IMG/VR virus record: IMGVR_UViG_3300025057_000035
Span: 1 to 29,022 of that record
Length of the DNA stretch: 29,022 nucleotides
From: a virus
Direction: 5' to 3' (one strand)
The position numbers were made by a program, and so were the translations under genes. Shown in pieces: positions 6,433 to 13,997 of the stretch; the first letter of the stretch is position 1; each line of letters begins with the position of its first letter. Below the pieces are notes generated by a model. The model was not told the origin of the DNA, did no database searches, and was given only the letters and a program-made list of their open reading frames with translations.

Positions 6433-7736
6433 GCGGTATCCTCAATATTAGATTCTCCTGCATCAAGTTGTTTAGTCTCAAATTCAAGAAATTCAAAGCT
6501 TTTCAACTTATAAATCTCATATTCATAGAGTCTTTCAACTCTGAGACATATACCTTCAGCAGGAACCTTGTTGTTACACCTAAAACATCTTTCACCATTA
6601 GCATAGTCATCCTCTAAATTAGAGATGAATTTTTCATGCCAATACTCACCAGTATGCAGTTGAGGATATAAATCTCTCGCTTTACCTGTAAAATACCTGT
6701 AAGATGGATTCAATCTGTTTCTCAAACAGAACTCAACTATCTGTGGTGTAGACAACTCCATAACTACTCCATTTGGATTAGTATAAGTTATTCTATACAC
6801 TTCAAGTTTGTGTTCTCCTGGTCTGCAACCATAATCAAATGGTTTTTGAATGAAATTTCCTTCCTTATCATAGCCTATCATCTCTCCATAGAGAGTAAAG
6901 CCTTTAGGAATTTTGTATCCAATCTCATCTTTGATGTCTTTCCACAAATCATAGCCATAGAAGTGGTCTTGTCCCTTTGGGTCTTCGAACTGTTTATTCT
7001 TAACTACTCGTCTTGAACCATAGACCAAATCATACTCTTCTGTTTGTATCTTAACACCAAGATTAAGGAGTACTTTCTCAATCCAATTTAACTTCTTCTT
7101 TACTAGCACATTACTGACCCACCACGAGGTTCCATGTGTCTTATAGGTAATAGAGATAGTATCTGATGGCTTGATATTAGACATGTATTTTCTGAGATTA
7201 TCAGTATCTACATGTAAATGTACTTGTCCCTCAATCAGTCTTGACAGGGCTGGTTTTTTGCCTTTTTTGTTAGGTGGTCCATCATGTTTGTTGACCTTTT
7301 TGATGTATTTCTTGAGAAGCAACTTCTCATTGATAGTATCAAACTCAGTATTAACAAAATCTGATGGATTTTTATTGACACCAGCCCATTCAAATACATG
7401 ATTAGCTGGTACAATATATCCCATACTCCTCTCACCTCTGAGGCTCATGGCTTTGACTCTACAATGCTTTTCAAAGAACCCACCTTCATCTGGTTCTGTA
7501 TTGAGAGTCTTGTCTCTAAAACTATTAGTCTTAGAAAGAAAGTCTTTATTAATCTGACACTCCACAGGAAAGTATACATAGATATCTCCATCTTTTGCTT
7601 TCATGTCAGTGATTACATTTTGAAAGTCTATGAGACAGGTTTGTAGCCTATCTGCATTAGAATGTTTCTGTAATCCCTTTAGTTTAACAACCTTAGCTAA
7701 ATAGTTAGGGTTAAACTGGTCGCTTTTCTTGAGCAT
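6429..7736 (-). CDS. RNA ligase with N-terminal OB-like domain (DRB0094/Rnl5-like)
   Basis: 435 residues. Covalent nucleotidyltransferase motifs are visible: motif I KTHGTSWW with the AMP-accepting Lys199, a motif III/IIIa region GFTLYGEMIGYD, motif IV EGICLRVE (about residue 395) and motif V LKSFEF. The N-terminal 130 residues resemble the OB-like domain of the Deinococcus DRB0094 RNA ligase type, with HSNADRLQTC and VYFPVECQI. It seals RNA ends using ATP. A CxxC...C region (CFRCNN) sits between motifs III and IV. It heads the cluster with kinase and phosphoesterase, which suggests tRNA or other RNA repair after nuclease attack. Confidence 0.88.
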   Translation of the reverse strand: MLKKSDQFNPNYLAKVVKLKGLQKHSNADRLQTCLIDFQNVITDMKAKDGDIYVYFPVECQINKDFLSKTNSFRDKTLNTEPDEGGFFEKHCRVKAMSLRGERSMGYIVPANHVFEWAGVNKNPSDFVNTEFDTINEKLLLKKYIKKVNKHDGPPNKKGKKPALSRLIEGQVHLHVDTDNLRKYMSNIKPSDTISITYKTHGTSWWVSNVLVKKKLNWIEKVLLNLGVKIQTEEYDLVYGSRRVVKNKQFEDPKGQDHFYGYDLWKDIKDEIGYKIPKGFTLYGEMIGYDKEGNFIQKPFDYGCRPGEHKLEVYRITYTNPNGVVMELSTPQIVEFCLRNRLNPSYRYFTGKARDLYPQLHTGEYWHEKFISNLEDDYANGERCFRCNNKVPAEGICLRVERLYEYEIYKLKSFEFLEFETKQLDAGESNIEDTA

Positions 7737-7749
7737 TCTTAATTAAGTA

Positions 7750-7965
7750 TTAATCCGCTTCAACTATATAATACCAAACAAGTATGATATTCAAGATTAT
7801 CCAAGTAACAACGGGGACAGCTTGTCTACCATCAGGAGCACACTCATGCCAACAAAGGACATTAGACTCTCCCCAAGTAATTGAAGCCCCTATCCAAAGG
7901 GTTAGGGTAAAGGCTATAAAAGCAATTATTACCTTTTTTCTAACTAAATTATTACGATAACTCAT
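7750..7965 (-). CDS. Small two-helix membrane protein
   Basis: 71 residues with two predicted transmembrane segments (about residues 11-31 and 50-68) and a Cys-containing loop between them (NVLCWHECAPDG). No family recognised. The start overlaps the stop of the 50-residue gene upstream as ATGA, and the RNA ligase starts 13 nt downstream. Confidence 0.65.
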   Translation of the reverse strand: MSYRNNLVRKKVIIAFIAFTLTLWIGASITWGESNVLCWHECAPDGRQAVPVVTWIILNIILVWYYIVEAD

Positions 7966-8114
7966 AGATTTTTGATTATTGGTTCTTTACCTCCCTCAAA
8001 AACTATCCAAATTGTGCAACAGGGAAGTATATTGATGCACAGTCTTTTGTTGAACTTTGAATAGTGGAGCCCTATCCAGAAACTCCACCATCGAAAAAGA
8101 AATCCTGCTTTCAT
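7962..8114 (-). CDS. Small 50-residue protein, Trp-rich
   Basis: Begins MKAGFLFRWWSFWIGLHYSK and ends GGKEPIIKNL. It has a short hydrophobic aromatic N-terminal region and a second hydrophobic patch (INILPCCTIWIVF), so it is probably membrane associated. It is short, but both ends are ATGA overlaps: start with the stop of the 110-residue gene, stop with the start of the next. That is strong evidence for a real gene. Confidence 0.6.
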   Translation of the reverse strand: MKAGFLFRWWSFWIGLHYSKFNKRLCINILPCCTIWIVFEGGKEPIIKNL

Positions 8115-8443
8115 GATATAAAGTATTTCCAATATTCTTTTACTGCTGAGGCAAATTCTTCAAGATTTTTTCCACCAGAAACTGTTCCACCCATAGTTCT
8201 ACATAAAATACCCTTAATGATAGGATAATAATTATCTCCACTATATAGACCATTGTCAGGACTTAAGAAACCATACATTTTCTTATATGAAAAATCTATA
8301 GTTCCAATAGAAGAATCTTCCCAAAAGCTAACACCATTAATTTTAAGTGTTCTTTTACCTCTAAAGTTAAGTTTAGGAGAATAACCTTCCCAAACTCTTT
8401 CTTTAAAGTTCAGTTGCCAATCTTTTAGTTCTTGTAAAGTCAT
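8111..8443 (-). CDS. Hypothetical protein downstream of tRNA-Leu
   Basis: 110 residues from the ATG at 8443 (MTLQELKDWQ). The frame is open further upstream, but only through the T-arm of tRNA-Leu, so the inner start is right. Soluble, mixed alpha/beta, no family recognised. The first gene after the tRNA pair in the leftward run. Confidence 0.7.
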   Translation of the reverse strand: MTLQELKDWQLNFKERVWEGYSPKLNFRGKRTLKINGVSFWEDSSIGTIDFSYKKMYGFLSPDNGLYSGDNYYPIIKGILCRTMGGTVSGGKNLEEFASAVKEYWKYFIS

Positions 8444-8457
8444 TATTGTTTTTTTAG

Positions 8458-8543
8458 TGCAGGAGGAGGGAGTCGAACCCTCACGAACATTACTGCTCAC
8501 AGGATTTTAAGTCCTGCGTGTCTACCAATTCCACCACTCCTGC
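8458..8543 (-). tRNA. tRNA-Leu (anticodon UAA)
   Basis: 86 nt with acceptor GCAGGAG/CTCCTGC, D-arm GTGGAATTGGTAGACAC, anticodon arm CAGGA-CTTAAAA-TCCTG, a long class II variable arm and T-loop TTCGACT. No encoded CCA. It reads UUA, a common codon in this AT-rich genome. Confidence 0.95.
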
Positions 8544-8547
8544 ATAC

Positions 8548-8632
8548 CACTAGAGAAAGTATTTCAACTCTCTGTAGGCGACTATATTTATCATCTATAA
8601 TTATTAAATCCCTACGCCTGTGCGACCTAGTG
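8548..8632 (-). other. Structured spacer between the two tRNAs, tRNA-sized
   Basis: 85 nt between the tRNA genes. The ends pair (CACTAG with CTAGTG), and inside are AGGCG/CGCCT around a large AU-rich loop and AGAGA/TCTCT with a GT/AC extension. This gives a three-way-junction shape, but there is no tRNA T-loop, D-arm or 7-nt anticodon loop. It could be a decayed tRNA, a processing spacer or a small RNA. Confidence 0.35.
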
Positions 8633-8635
8633 TTG

Positions 8636-8709
8636 TACACCCAATAGGAGTCGAACCTATAACCTACAGCTTAGAAGGCTGTCGCTCTATCCAATTGAGC
8701 TATGAGTGT
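8636..8709 (-). tRNA. tRNA-Arg (anticodon UCU)
   Basis: 74 nt: acceptor ACACTCA/TGGGTGT, D-arm GCTC-loop-GAGC, anticodon arm ACAGC-CTTCTAA-GCTGT, T-arm ATAGG-TTCGACT-CCTAT, discriminator A, no encoded CCA. It reads AGA, the Arg codon favoured by AT-rich phages. Confidence 0.95.
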
Positions 8710-8724
8710 ATATAGAGATAAACT

Positions 8725-8823
8725 CTATATGTCTTTTTGCATCCATTTGATTATCTTGCGAATTGCAATGAATACTAGGCAAAGACAGCCTAAATAGATT
8801 ATACTAACTGTTGTTATCCCCAT
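8725..8823 (-). CDS. 32-residue single-helix membrane peptide
   Basis: Begins MGITTVSIIYLGCLCLVF and ends KWMQKDI: one transmembrane helix followed by a basic tail. It overlaps the end of the DUF3307-like gene by 10 nt and sits just upstream of tRNA-Arg on the same transcript. No family recognised. Confidence 0.5.
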   Translation of the reverse strand: MGITTVSIIYLGCLCLVFIAIRKIIKWMQKDI

Positions 8824-9188
8824 AATAGAATCAAATAAACGGTTAGAATAATCCTTATGTTGTGTAGTAATTGGTCAAGACCCATTACATTTACAGCTTC
8901 CCACATTCTGTCTTCTTGAAGATATCTGGTTGATACACGGCTTGTAATACTATCAATAATGTAGTGAGTTACAAGAGTTATGGGTATAAACAACCACATC
9001 CAATGAGTAAAACCTACTCCTACAGTAAGAATAAGAATAAGTGGAATATAAGAGAATGAGTAAATACTCACATGTCTTATTAGAGTATCTAGCTGACTAG
9101 ACTTACTTTGCCTAGTGTCTAAATCCTGAAGGATATAGTCTGCCAAATAATGATAGACCAAAAATCCAATGATTAATGCTGTATACAT
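8814..9188 (-). CDS. DUF3307-like integral membrane protein
   Basis: 124 residues with three or four transmembrane segments. HYLADYILQD near the N-terminus, VTHYIIDSIT in the middle and VMGLDQLLHNIRI near the C-terminus match the spaced His/Asp pattern of DUF3307 proteins. Their function is unknown; they are frequent in phages and bacteria. It starts just after the terminator behind the NAMPT gene, so it may have its own promoter, which I could not identify. Confidence 0.7.
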   Translation of the reverse strand: MYTALIIGFLVYHYLADYILQDLDTRQSKSSQLDTLIRHVSIYSFSYIPLILILTVGVGFTHWMWLFIPITLVTHYIIDSITSRVSTRYLQEDRMWEAVNVMGLDQLLHNIRIILTVYLILLWG

Positions 9189-9191
9189 TTG

Positions 9192-9220
9192 AAAAAAAGG
9201 GGAGACCTAAGCCTCCCCTT
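9192..9220 (-). terminator. Rho-independent terminator after the NAD-salvage pair
   Basis: On the minus strand GGGGAG-GCTTAGGT-CTCCCC followed by a run of T. It lies 9 nt after the NAMPT-family stop codon. Confidence 0.85.
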
Positions 9221-9228
9221 GCGACAGT

Positions 9229-10707
9229 TTAAACCAAGGCTGCGACACGCTCCCTGATTTGGGTTAAAGTTGTTGGGTTGAAGAATAGTCCATCCTCATA
9301 GATTGTTTGGAGTTCCCCCTCTCTTTCTTCTAACCAACTTACTTGGTCTTTTAATACAAGACCATCAGCGGTTTTCACAACTTGAAGTAGTCCCTTGGCA
9401 CTCTTTTTAGTTCCGTCATCAGTAATAGGGTCTTTGTAGATTTCTCTACCAATTACTTTTCCCTCGGCATCTGTAATTTCTACATAAGTTGCTTTCATAG
9501 CAAAACCAAAAGTGTCACGAGTGTTGAACTGGTAAGTAAAGCTTCCTATGCCCAGTACCACGTTAGTACTTGCAAAGCCTTTCTGTTCCAACCGTTGACA
9601 TATTTCTTCAGCTCTTTCCAAGGTGATAGAGTCTCCATAGATTGCTCCAATCTTAGGATTTAGAACTTTGTATCCCTGCTCATTTACAGTTCCACCAAAT
9701 TCATCCCAAAGGAGTTCAATTACACCTTTGTGTTCAGGTAAAGTTTTCATGTCTTCTCGGTCATCCATTACAGTTCCACAAAGGATGTCAGCAGGATTAC
9801 CAGAATCAGGACGAATGACAATTTTACCATCTCTTGCAAGAATTTCATCATGTAATTCAGGCAAATAAGCTGTCAACACTTTCCACAAGTCCCATGTATC
9901 AGATACAATGGAGAGAATACCTTTAGGAAAGATAGACATAAGCCTACGAAATGTGTCAATTTCAGTTTCATGACCACCAGCACACATCACTGAGTGCTCG
10001 GTAGCATTTACTGAGTAAATCACTCCATCAGGTTCACGATAGTATTTTCTGGCGCCATGTATTGTTGGCAAACTATCAGAACCTAAGAAGCTTGTTGCAT
10101 GACCTAATCCTGAACTAATGACAGCTTCGAGGGAGTCCATGCCTCTCATAGAGAAATCATGTCCTTGAAAATCCACAAAGCCGACATTATCAGCATCGGT
10201 CTTGAGTGCCCATTTAGTGAGTACTTTCTTGAACTCAAGGGCAATTGTTGCGGATGTAATAGGTTTCCACAACAAGTTGGAGATTAAAGTCTCCAGGAAG
10301 TTTGTCAACCAGAAGAACTCTTCATAAGTATTCTTAATGGTTAACACGGGTACACCAATGGGACACAACGTTCCTTCTTCCAAGGCTTTCATTTCAATAG
10401 GGAGAAAACCTAAATCCCACAGGGCTTCGATATGAGAGACATCATAATCCATACCTAGGTACATGGAATACTCGTCTTTAATCTCATTACAGACTGCTCT
10501 TTTGGGTTGATTGAAGAAATCACGTTGAAAACCATCGTGTATTTGATGCATGACCATTTGGAGTCCAAAGACAACTACGCTGTCTATTCCATTTGGTGCA
10601 TACTTATTGCTTCGAGGTGTAAAGTTGGATACAACCAAACTTGTTCCCTCTGGATACATAGGCATGTGACCTGTTTTGTACCCATCAGTTCCTAAAAATG
10701 GATTCAT
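9229..10707 (-). CDS. nadV: Nicotinamide phosphoribosyltransferase family enzyme (NAMPT/NadV or Namat)
   Basis: 492 residues, the family's usual length. Signature blocks: GTDGYKTGHMPMYPEGT at the N-terminus, FVDFQGHDFSMRG, NATEHSVMCAGG with the active-site His, KIVIRPDSGNP for the phosphoribosyl site, and IYGDSITLERAEEI. Classical members make NMN from nicotinamide and PRPP. In the NARP1 phage pathway a homologue (Namat) joins nicotinamide directly to ADP-ribose pyrophosphate to give NAD+. The start overlaps the stop of the PRPP-synthetase family gene (ATGA). No NMN adenylyltransferase is seen in the window, which fits NARP1 but does not prove it. Which product is made cannot be read from motifs alone. 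Confidence 0.92.
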   Translation of the reverse strand: MNPFLGTDGYKTGHMPMYPEGTSLVVSNFTPRSNKYAPNGIDSVVVFGLQMVMHQIHDGFQRDFFNQPKRAVCNEIKDEYSMYLGMDYDVSHIEALWDLGFLPIEMKALEEGTLCPIGVPVLTIKNTYEEFFWLTNFLETLISNLLWKPITSATIALEFKKVLTKWALKTDADNVGFVDFQGHDFSMRGMDSLEAVISSGLGHATSFLGSDSLPTIHGARKYYREPDGVIYSVNATEHSVMCAGGHETEIDTFRRLMSIFPKGILSIVSDTWDLWKVLTAYLPELHDEILARDGKIVIRPDSGNPADILCGTVMDDREDMKTLPEHKGVIELLWDEFGGTVNEQGYKVLNPKIGAIYGDSITLERAEEICQRLEQKGFASTNVVLGIGSFTYQFNTRDTFGFAMKATYVEITDAEGKVIGREIYKDPITDDGTKKSAKGLLQVVKTADGLVLKDQVSWLEEREGELQTIYEDGLFFNPTTLTQIRERVAALV

Positions 10708-11612
10708 CTGTTATCAGGGTTAAAAAGTTCAATTACATTCAAATTATCAGGCTTTTCCTCAATAGTACCATCCTCATCAACAACATGCATATAGTAATCA
10801 TATGTGCTATTGGTGGTGTATACTCTATCAAAGTAACGTACTACTGAATCTTTACCTAAGTTTTGTACAGTCATATGACTGACAGCCAGGAATAATCTTC
10901 CTGCATTTCTCTCTCGTAATAATTTGGCTAAACCTTTAAAGGTTCCACCATATACGCAAATATCATCAACAATGAGTACATCCTTACCCTTAAAGTCATT
11001 GACTGAAAGAATTTGATGTAACTTACCATCTACACGAGATTTAGACGCAGAGTGAACCTTACCTCCCCATCTTAGCCTTTTAACTGTATCCATAAGAGGC
11101 TTATAACCTCCTGCATCAGCAGCTAAAAGATGAACAAGAGGATACAGTCTTTCATTTACAGTTGTAATATAATGGTCATGTACCCACTCTGCAGGTAAAT
11201 GATATACATTTATTGCTAAGTCTTGAAGTACTTTCTCAATGAAAGTATAATTCTTTAAGATTGCGACATTATTCAAACCCATTTCCACTGCTTGAGGATT
11301 GTGTGGATGATAAATAACATAAATATCTACATCTAAAGAATTAAGAAAATCAAGAACTATCTTGAGACTATAAGAATACCGCCCAAATCTTGAGTCAGCC
11401 TGTGCATCAATAAGACGAGGAAGAGTTACCTGTAGCTTTCTACGATTCATTGAATCATATTGTCTAAAAGCATCAACATACTGTGCTAATTGCCACAGTT
11501 GTTCATAGTTTTGGATGCGCCATACTATCTCTGATTTTTTAGCATCATCAGTTCTGAAATAAGATGTACCATCAGGATAATTGTGCATCAATATAGGTTT
11601 ATCACTCATCAT
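10704..11612 (-). CDS. prs: PRPP synthetase family enzyme (Prs or NARP1 Adps)
   Basis: 302 residues; start at the ATG of 11612 or the adjacent ATG at 11609. Family landmarks: YPDGTSYFR (canonical F-x-DGE), RLIDAQADSRFG, HPHNPQAVE in place of the usual DLH-x-x-Q, AADAGGYKPL and the PRPP loop LIVDDICVYGGT (213-224). Classical Prs makes PRPP from ribose 5-phosphate and ATP. In NARP1 the Prs-like Adps pyrophosphorylates ADP-ribose instead. The altered DLH and DGE elements show divergence from housekeeping Prs. It is coupled to the NAMPT-family gene by a 4-nt overlap and overlaps the upstream secreted-protein gene by 11 nt. Confidence 0.88.
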   Translation of the reverse strand: MMSDKPILMHNYPDGTSYFRTDDAKKSEIVWRIQNYEQLWQLAQYVDAFRQYDSMNRRKLQVTLPRLIDAQADSRFGRYSYSLKIVLDFLNSLDVDIYVIYHPHNPQAVEMGLNNVAILKNYTFIEKVLQDLAINVYHLPAEWVHDHYITTVNERLYPLVHLLAADAGGYKPLMDTVKRLRWGGKVHSASKSRVDGKLHQILSVNDFKGKDVLIVDDICVYGGTFKGLAKLLRERNAGRLFLAVSHMTVQNLGKDSVVRYFDRVYTTNSTYDYYMHVVDEDGTIEEKPDNLNVIELFNPDNR

Positions 11613-11991
11613 CTTCTTCTTTACAAGCTATAAACTTGAATTGTAAGTTACATTCATTGTTGGCTAATACACACTTGTACGGTGAAATGAAAAGTTTCAC
11701 CTGTGTATCATTTGGGGCTGTACCTTTTAGAATAAAATATTCATCTTTAAAGCTGAACATCTTATCTAATGTGTACACTCGTTGTTCACCATTAAAATAT
11801 AGTGTAAAACTGTCTAAGTCCACACTCAGAGTTATTGAAGCTGGTTGTGCTGGTGAACAAGTATCTACACATGATGATTTAACATTAGAGTTAAAACAAA
11901 ATGCAGTACTATCATAATCGTATTGTACGATTTGAGAAAAGCTAGTCCATGTAAAGCAGGACAATAGTAGGGTGAAGAAAAATGCTTTCAT
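11602..11991 (-). CDS. Secreted Cys-containing protein of unknown function
   Basis: 129 residues with a signal peptide (MKAFFFTLLLSCFTWTSFS, probable cleavage before Q). The mature part has six Cys (AFCFN, SSCVDTC, YKCVLANNEC, IACKE) that could form disulfides, and a beta-rich middle. No family recognised. The last codons overlap the PRPP-synthetase family start, so it is co-expressed with the NAD pair, though no functional link is visible. Confidence 0.7.
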   Translation of the reverse strand: MKAFFFTLLLSCFTWTSFSQIVQYDYDSTAFCFNSNVKSSCVDTCSPAQPASITLSVDLDSFTLYFNGEQRVYTLDKMFSFKDEYFILKGTAPNDTQVKLFISPYKCVLANNECNLQFKFIACKEEDDE

Positions 11992-12003
11992 ACATTCTGA
12001 GTT

Positions 12004-12033
12004 AAAAAAGCCCTCATATTTCAGAGGGCTTTG
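12004..12033 (-). terminator. Rho-independent terminator after the SPFH gene
   Basis: Minus-strand AAAGCCCTC-TGAAATAT-GAGGGCTTTTTT, a 9-bp stem ending in a T run, 30 nt after the SPFH stop. Confidence 0.85.
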
Positions 12034-12063
12034 TCCAATTATGAAACTATTCTATGTATTACC

Positions 12064-13377
12064 CTATTTGGATAAACTTTTCTCGATGTCCATGAGCATT
12101 TTAATACCCAAGGCATCCATTGGTGATGCTCCACCATTGCCTCCACCTGTCACTACGACATTTGGCACTTTTACTTTGGCTAACTCAGCAGCAATACCAA
12201 CCCGAGTCTTATAGTCCCATTCAGCCTCTTCCTGAGGCGTGAGACCAGCAGCACGGAGAGCTCGGTTTGCAGCAGCCTTAGCATCTTGCTCTCGTTGTAC
12301 TTTGAGTGCAATATACTTAGCCTTTTCTGCATTTTCCTGTTCTACCTGTTTTGCTTTACGAGCCCGAATTACTGACTGTCTCTCATCAGCTTCCTCTTTG
12401 GCAGTTACTTCAGCAATAAGCTTTCGACCCTTTACAATGGCCTCTTGCTCTTCCTGTTGTGCTGTAATGAGTCGCTGTTTCGAGGTAGCTTCATCTGCTG
12501 CTGCATCAATCTTATCCTTAAGCTTAGCATAAATACGCTTGTCATAGCTTACACGGTCAATTGATGCAAATGATGCAAACAGATTGTACTTCTGAATGTC
12601 AGATACAGTTCGGAGAATATTACCATTTTGGTCACGTTTCTCATCAGTAATGATGTAAGTCTTTGTGGAAGAATCAGGTAATGTCTTCACCTTAGTTTCA
12701 GTTACCAAAAGAACCTGTCCATTACGGAGTTGGTCTTGGAAATAGTCTTTTAATTGTGACTGTCCTCCAGAATAATGTTCTTCTGATGTCATCCGTTGAC
12801 ATGAGTAACTGGCCGTTTCTTTCTGATACTGGATAAGAGTAGTTTGTTTTAAGTTATCAATGTTGTTATAAGTTGTGTGTAACTCCAACATGTCAACCTC
12901 ATTAACAGGTAAATCCCATTTCACAGTATGAGAAACATAGGCATTATCACCTTCTGCAAATGTAGCGGAGTGTCTTTTCTCCCAATAATCTGCTTCTTGT
13001 GACCGTTTATCCTCTGCTGATACTTGTACAGTTACGTTATTAGGCCAAGTAGTTACCTTAGAGAAGAACCCACACCAATACCATCCAGGAGTGAATTTTA
13101 CCCACAGGTCACCATCGACAGTCTGAACAACTTGTCTATTACCAGCATCATTGTTAGCTAAGGGGTTTGAAATCCCTGCAACAATTAGTAAGATGGAAGC
13201 AAAGAATAAACTTACAATTCCACCACGACTTAAGCTAAGACCTCCAAGAACTCCAGGCTTAACCCGTTTACCATTCTCTTCACGTTGGGCATTAGCCTTG
13301 TCAATTTGTTTGTTAACTGAACTTACAGCCAACAGGAACACTGCAATGAGTAGTCCCAATACACCGAGTAGTGTCAT
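12064..13377 (-). CDS. SPFH/band-7 (prohibitin/flotillin-like) membrane protein
   Basis: 437 residues with two N-terminal hydrophobic segments (about 2-20 and 53-70). Then comes a band-7-like beta region (TVDGDLWVKFTPGWYWCGFF...TWPNNVTVQVS) and a long Ala/Glu/Arg/Lys-rich coiled coil (about 285-395: EADERQSVIRARKAKQVEQE), followed by a Gly-rich C-terminus (VVTGGGNGGASP). This is the usual order of SPFH proteins, which assemble into membrane rings or microdomains. Similar proteins occur in large phages with no settled function; membrane remodelling or defence against superinfection have been considered. It appears monocistronic, with a terminator on each side. Confidence 0.82.
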   Translation of the reverse strand: MTLLGVLGLLIAVFLLAVSSVNKQIDKANAQREENGKRVKPGVLGGLSLSRGGIVSLFFASILLIVAGISNPLANNDAGNRQVVQTVDGDLWVKFTPGWYWCGFFSKVTTWPNNVTVQVSAEDKRSQEADYWEKRHSATFAEGDNAYVSHTVKWDLPVNEVDMLELHTTYNNIDNLKQTTLIQYQKETASYSCQRMTSEEHYSGGQSQLKDYFQDQLRNGQVLLVTETKVKTLPDSSTKTYIITDEKRDQNGNILRTVSDIQKYNLFASFASIDRVSYDKRIYAKLKDKIDAAADEATSKQRLITAQQEEQEAIVKGRKLIAEVTAKEEADERQSVIRARKAKQVEQENAEKAKYIALKVQREQDAKAAANRALRAAGLTPQEEAEWDYKTRVGIAAELAKVKVPNVVVTGGGNGGASPMDALGIKMLMDIEKSLSK

Positions 13378-13409
13378 ACAATAATTAAATATAGGTTAGA
13401 AATTATACT

Positions 13410-13434
13410 AAAATAAGGGGAGTTACCTCCCCCT
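13410..13434 (-). terminator. Terminator upstream of the SPFH gene
   Basis: Minus-strand GGGGAG-GTAA-CTCCCC followed by TTATTTTAG, just after the stop of the 89-residue gene. Confidence 0.75.
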
Positions 13435-13449
13435 ACTTCAATACATAAA

Positions 13450-13719
13450 TTACAATCCAAGCAAATCCTTGATGAAATCATCAAATGTATGCTCTGTTAC
13501 AGGTGGTTCAACAATGGTTGTAAGCCATGTTCCTGCCATTTTGAGCATGTCAAATACAGGGGTTTTGAGGACTTCAGTGACAGGTCTTTTTTTACCAAAG
13601 CCATCATACACACTGATTTTGAATACTTGCTCATTTGAAACAACATCGGAAGTTGGTTCAGCCACAAATCTATGCCCTTCAAGCACAAATTCATATTCAT
13701 TCCAGACTAGCCTACTCAT
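13450..13719 (-). CDS. Hypothetical 89-residue protein
   Basis: Starts at MSRLVWNEYEF (13719), overlapping the end of the lipoprotein gene by 8 nt. The open frame extends upstream, but that part is the lipoprotein gene read in another frame. Mixed beta then helix (FDMLKMAGTWLTTIV, FDDFIKDLLGL). No family recognised. Confidence 0.65.
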   Translation of the reverse strand: MSRLVWNEYEFVLEGHRFVAEPTSDVVSNEQVFKISVYDGFGKKRPVTEVLKTPVFDMLKMAGTWLTTIVEPPVTEHTFDDFIKDLLGL

Positions 13720-13927
13720 AATCATCAAACCAGTCCTCCTCAACCTCTTCTTGTTCTTGATTACCCTTCTTTTCATCTTCTTTTTTGAAATCTTCAATTG
13801 GGTAATAAGGTTTTTCATCCTTTTGTTGCTCAACAGTGGATGTCTGTTGGTTCTCTTCAGTGGTCTCACCACAAGGAACACATGCTACAGCAAAGAACAG
13901 TAGCATTAGTAATGTCAGATATTTCAT
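13712..13927 (-). CDS. Small acidic lipoprotein
   Basis: 71 residues from MKYLTLLMLL (13927). The hydrophobic leader ends in FAVAC, a lipobox, so Cys18 is the likely lipidated residue. The mature part is Glu/Gln/Lys-rich and disordered, ending EEDWFDDYE. Small lipoproteins of this kind in phages often serve in superinfection exclusion, which is only a guess here. Confidence 0.72.
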   Translation of the reverse strand: MKYLTLLMLLFFAVACVPCGETTEENQQTSTVEQQKDEKPYYPIEDFKKEDEKKGNQEQEEVEEDWFDDYE

Positions 13928-13997
13928 AATCTTAAGAATGGGGCTTAAAGAGTATTCAATAACACTAGAATCCACCCCTTAGAACTCTTGTTCTATT

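Noticed and set aside
8444-8500. N-terminal extension of the 110-residue gene
   Set aside because: It translates part of tRNA-Leu; the ATG at 8443 is used instead.
13469-13903. 144-residue plus-strand reading frame
   Set aside because: Antisense to the well-supported lipoprotein and 89-residue genes; a shadow frame.
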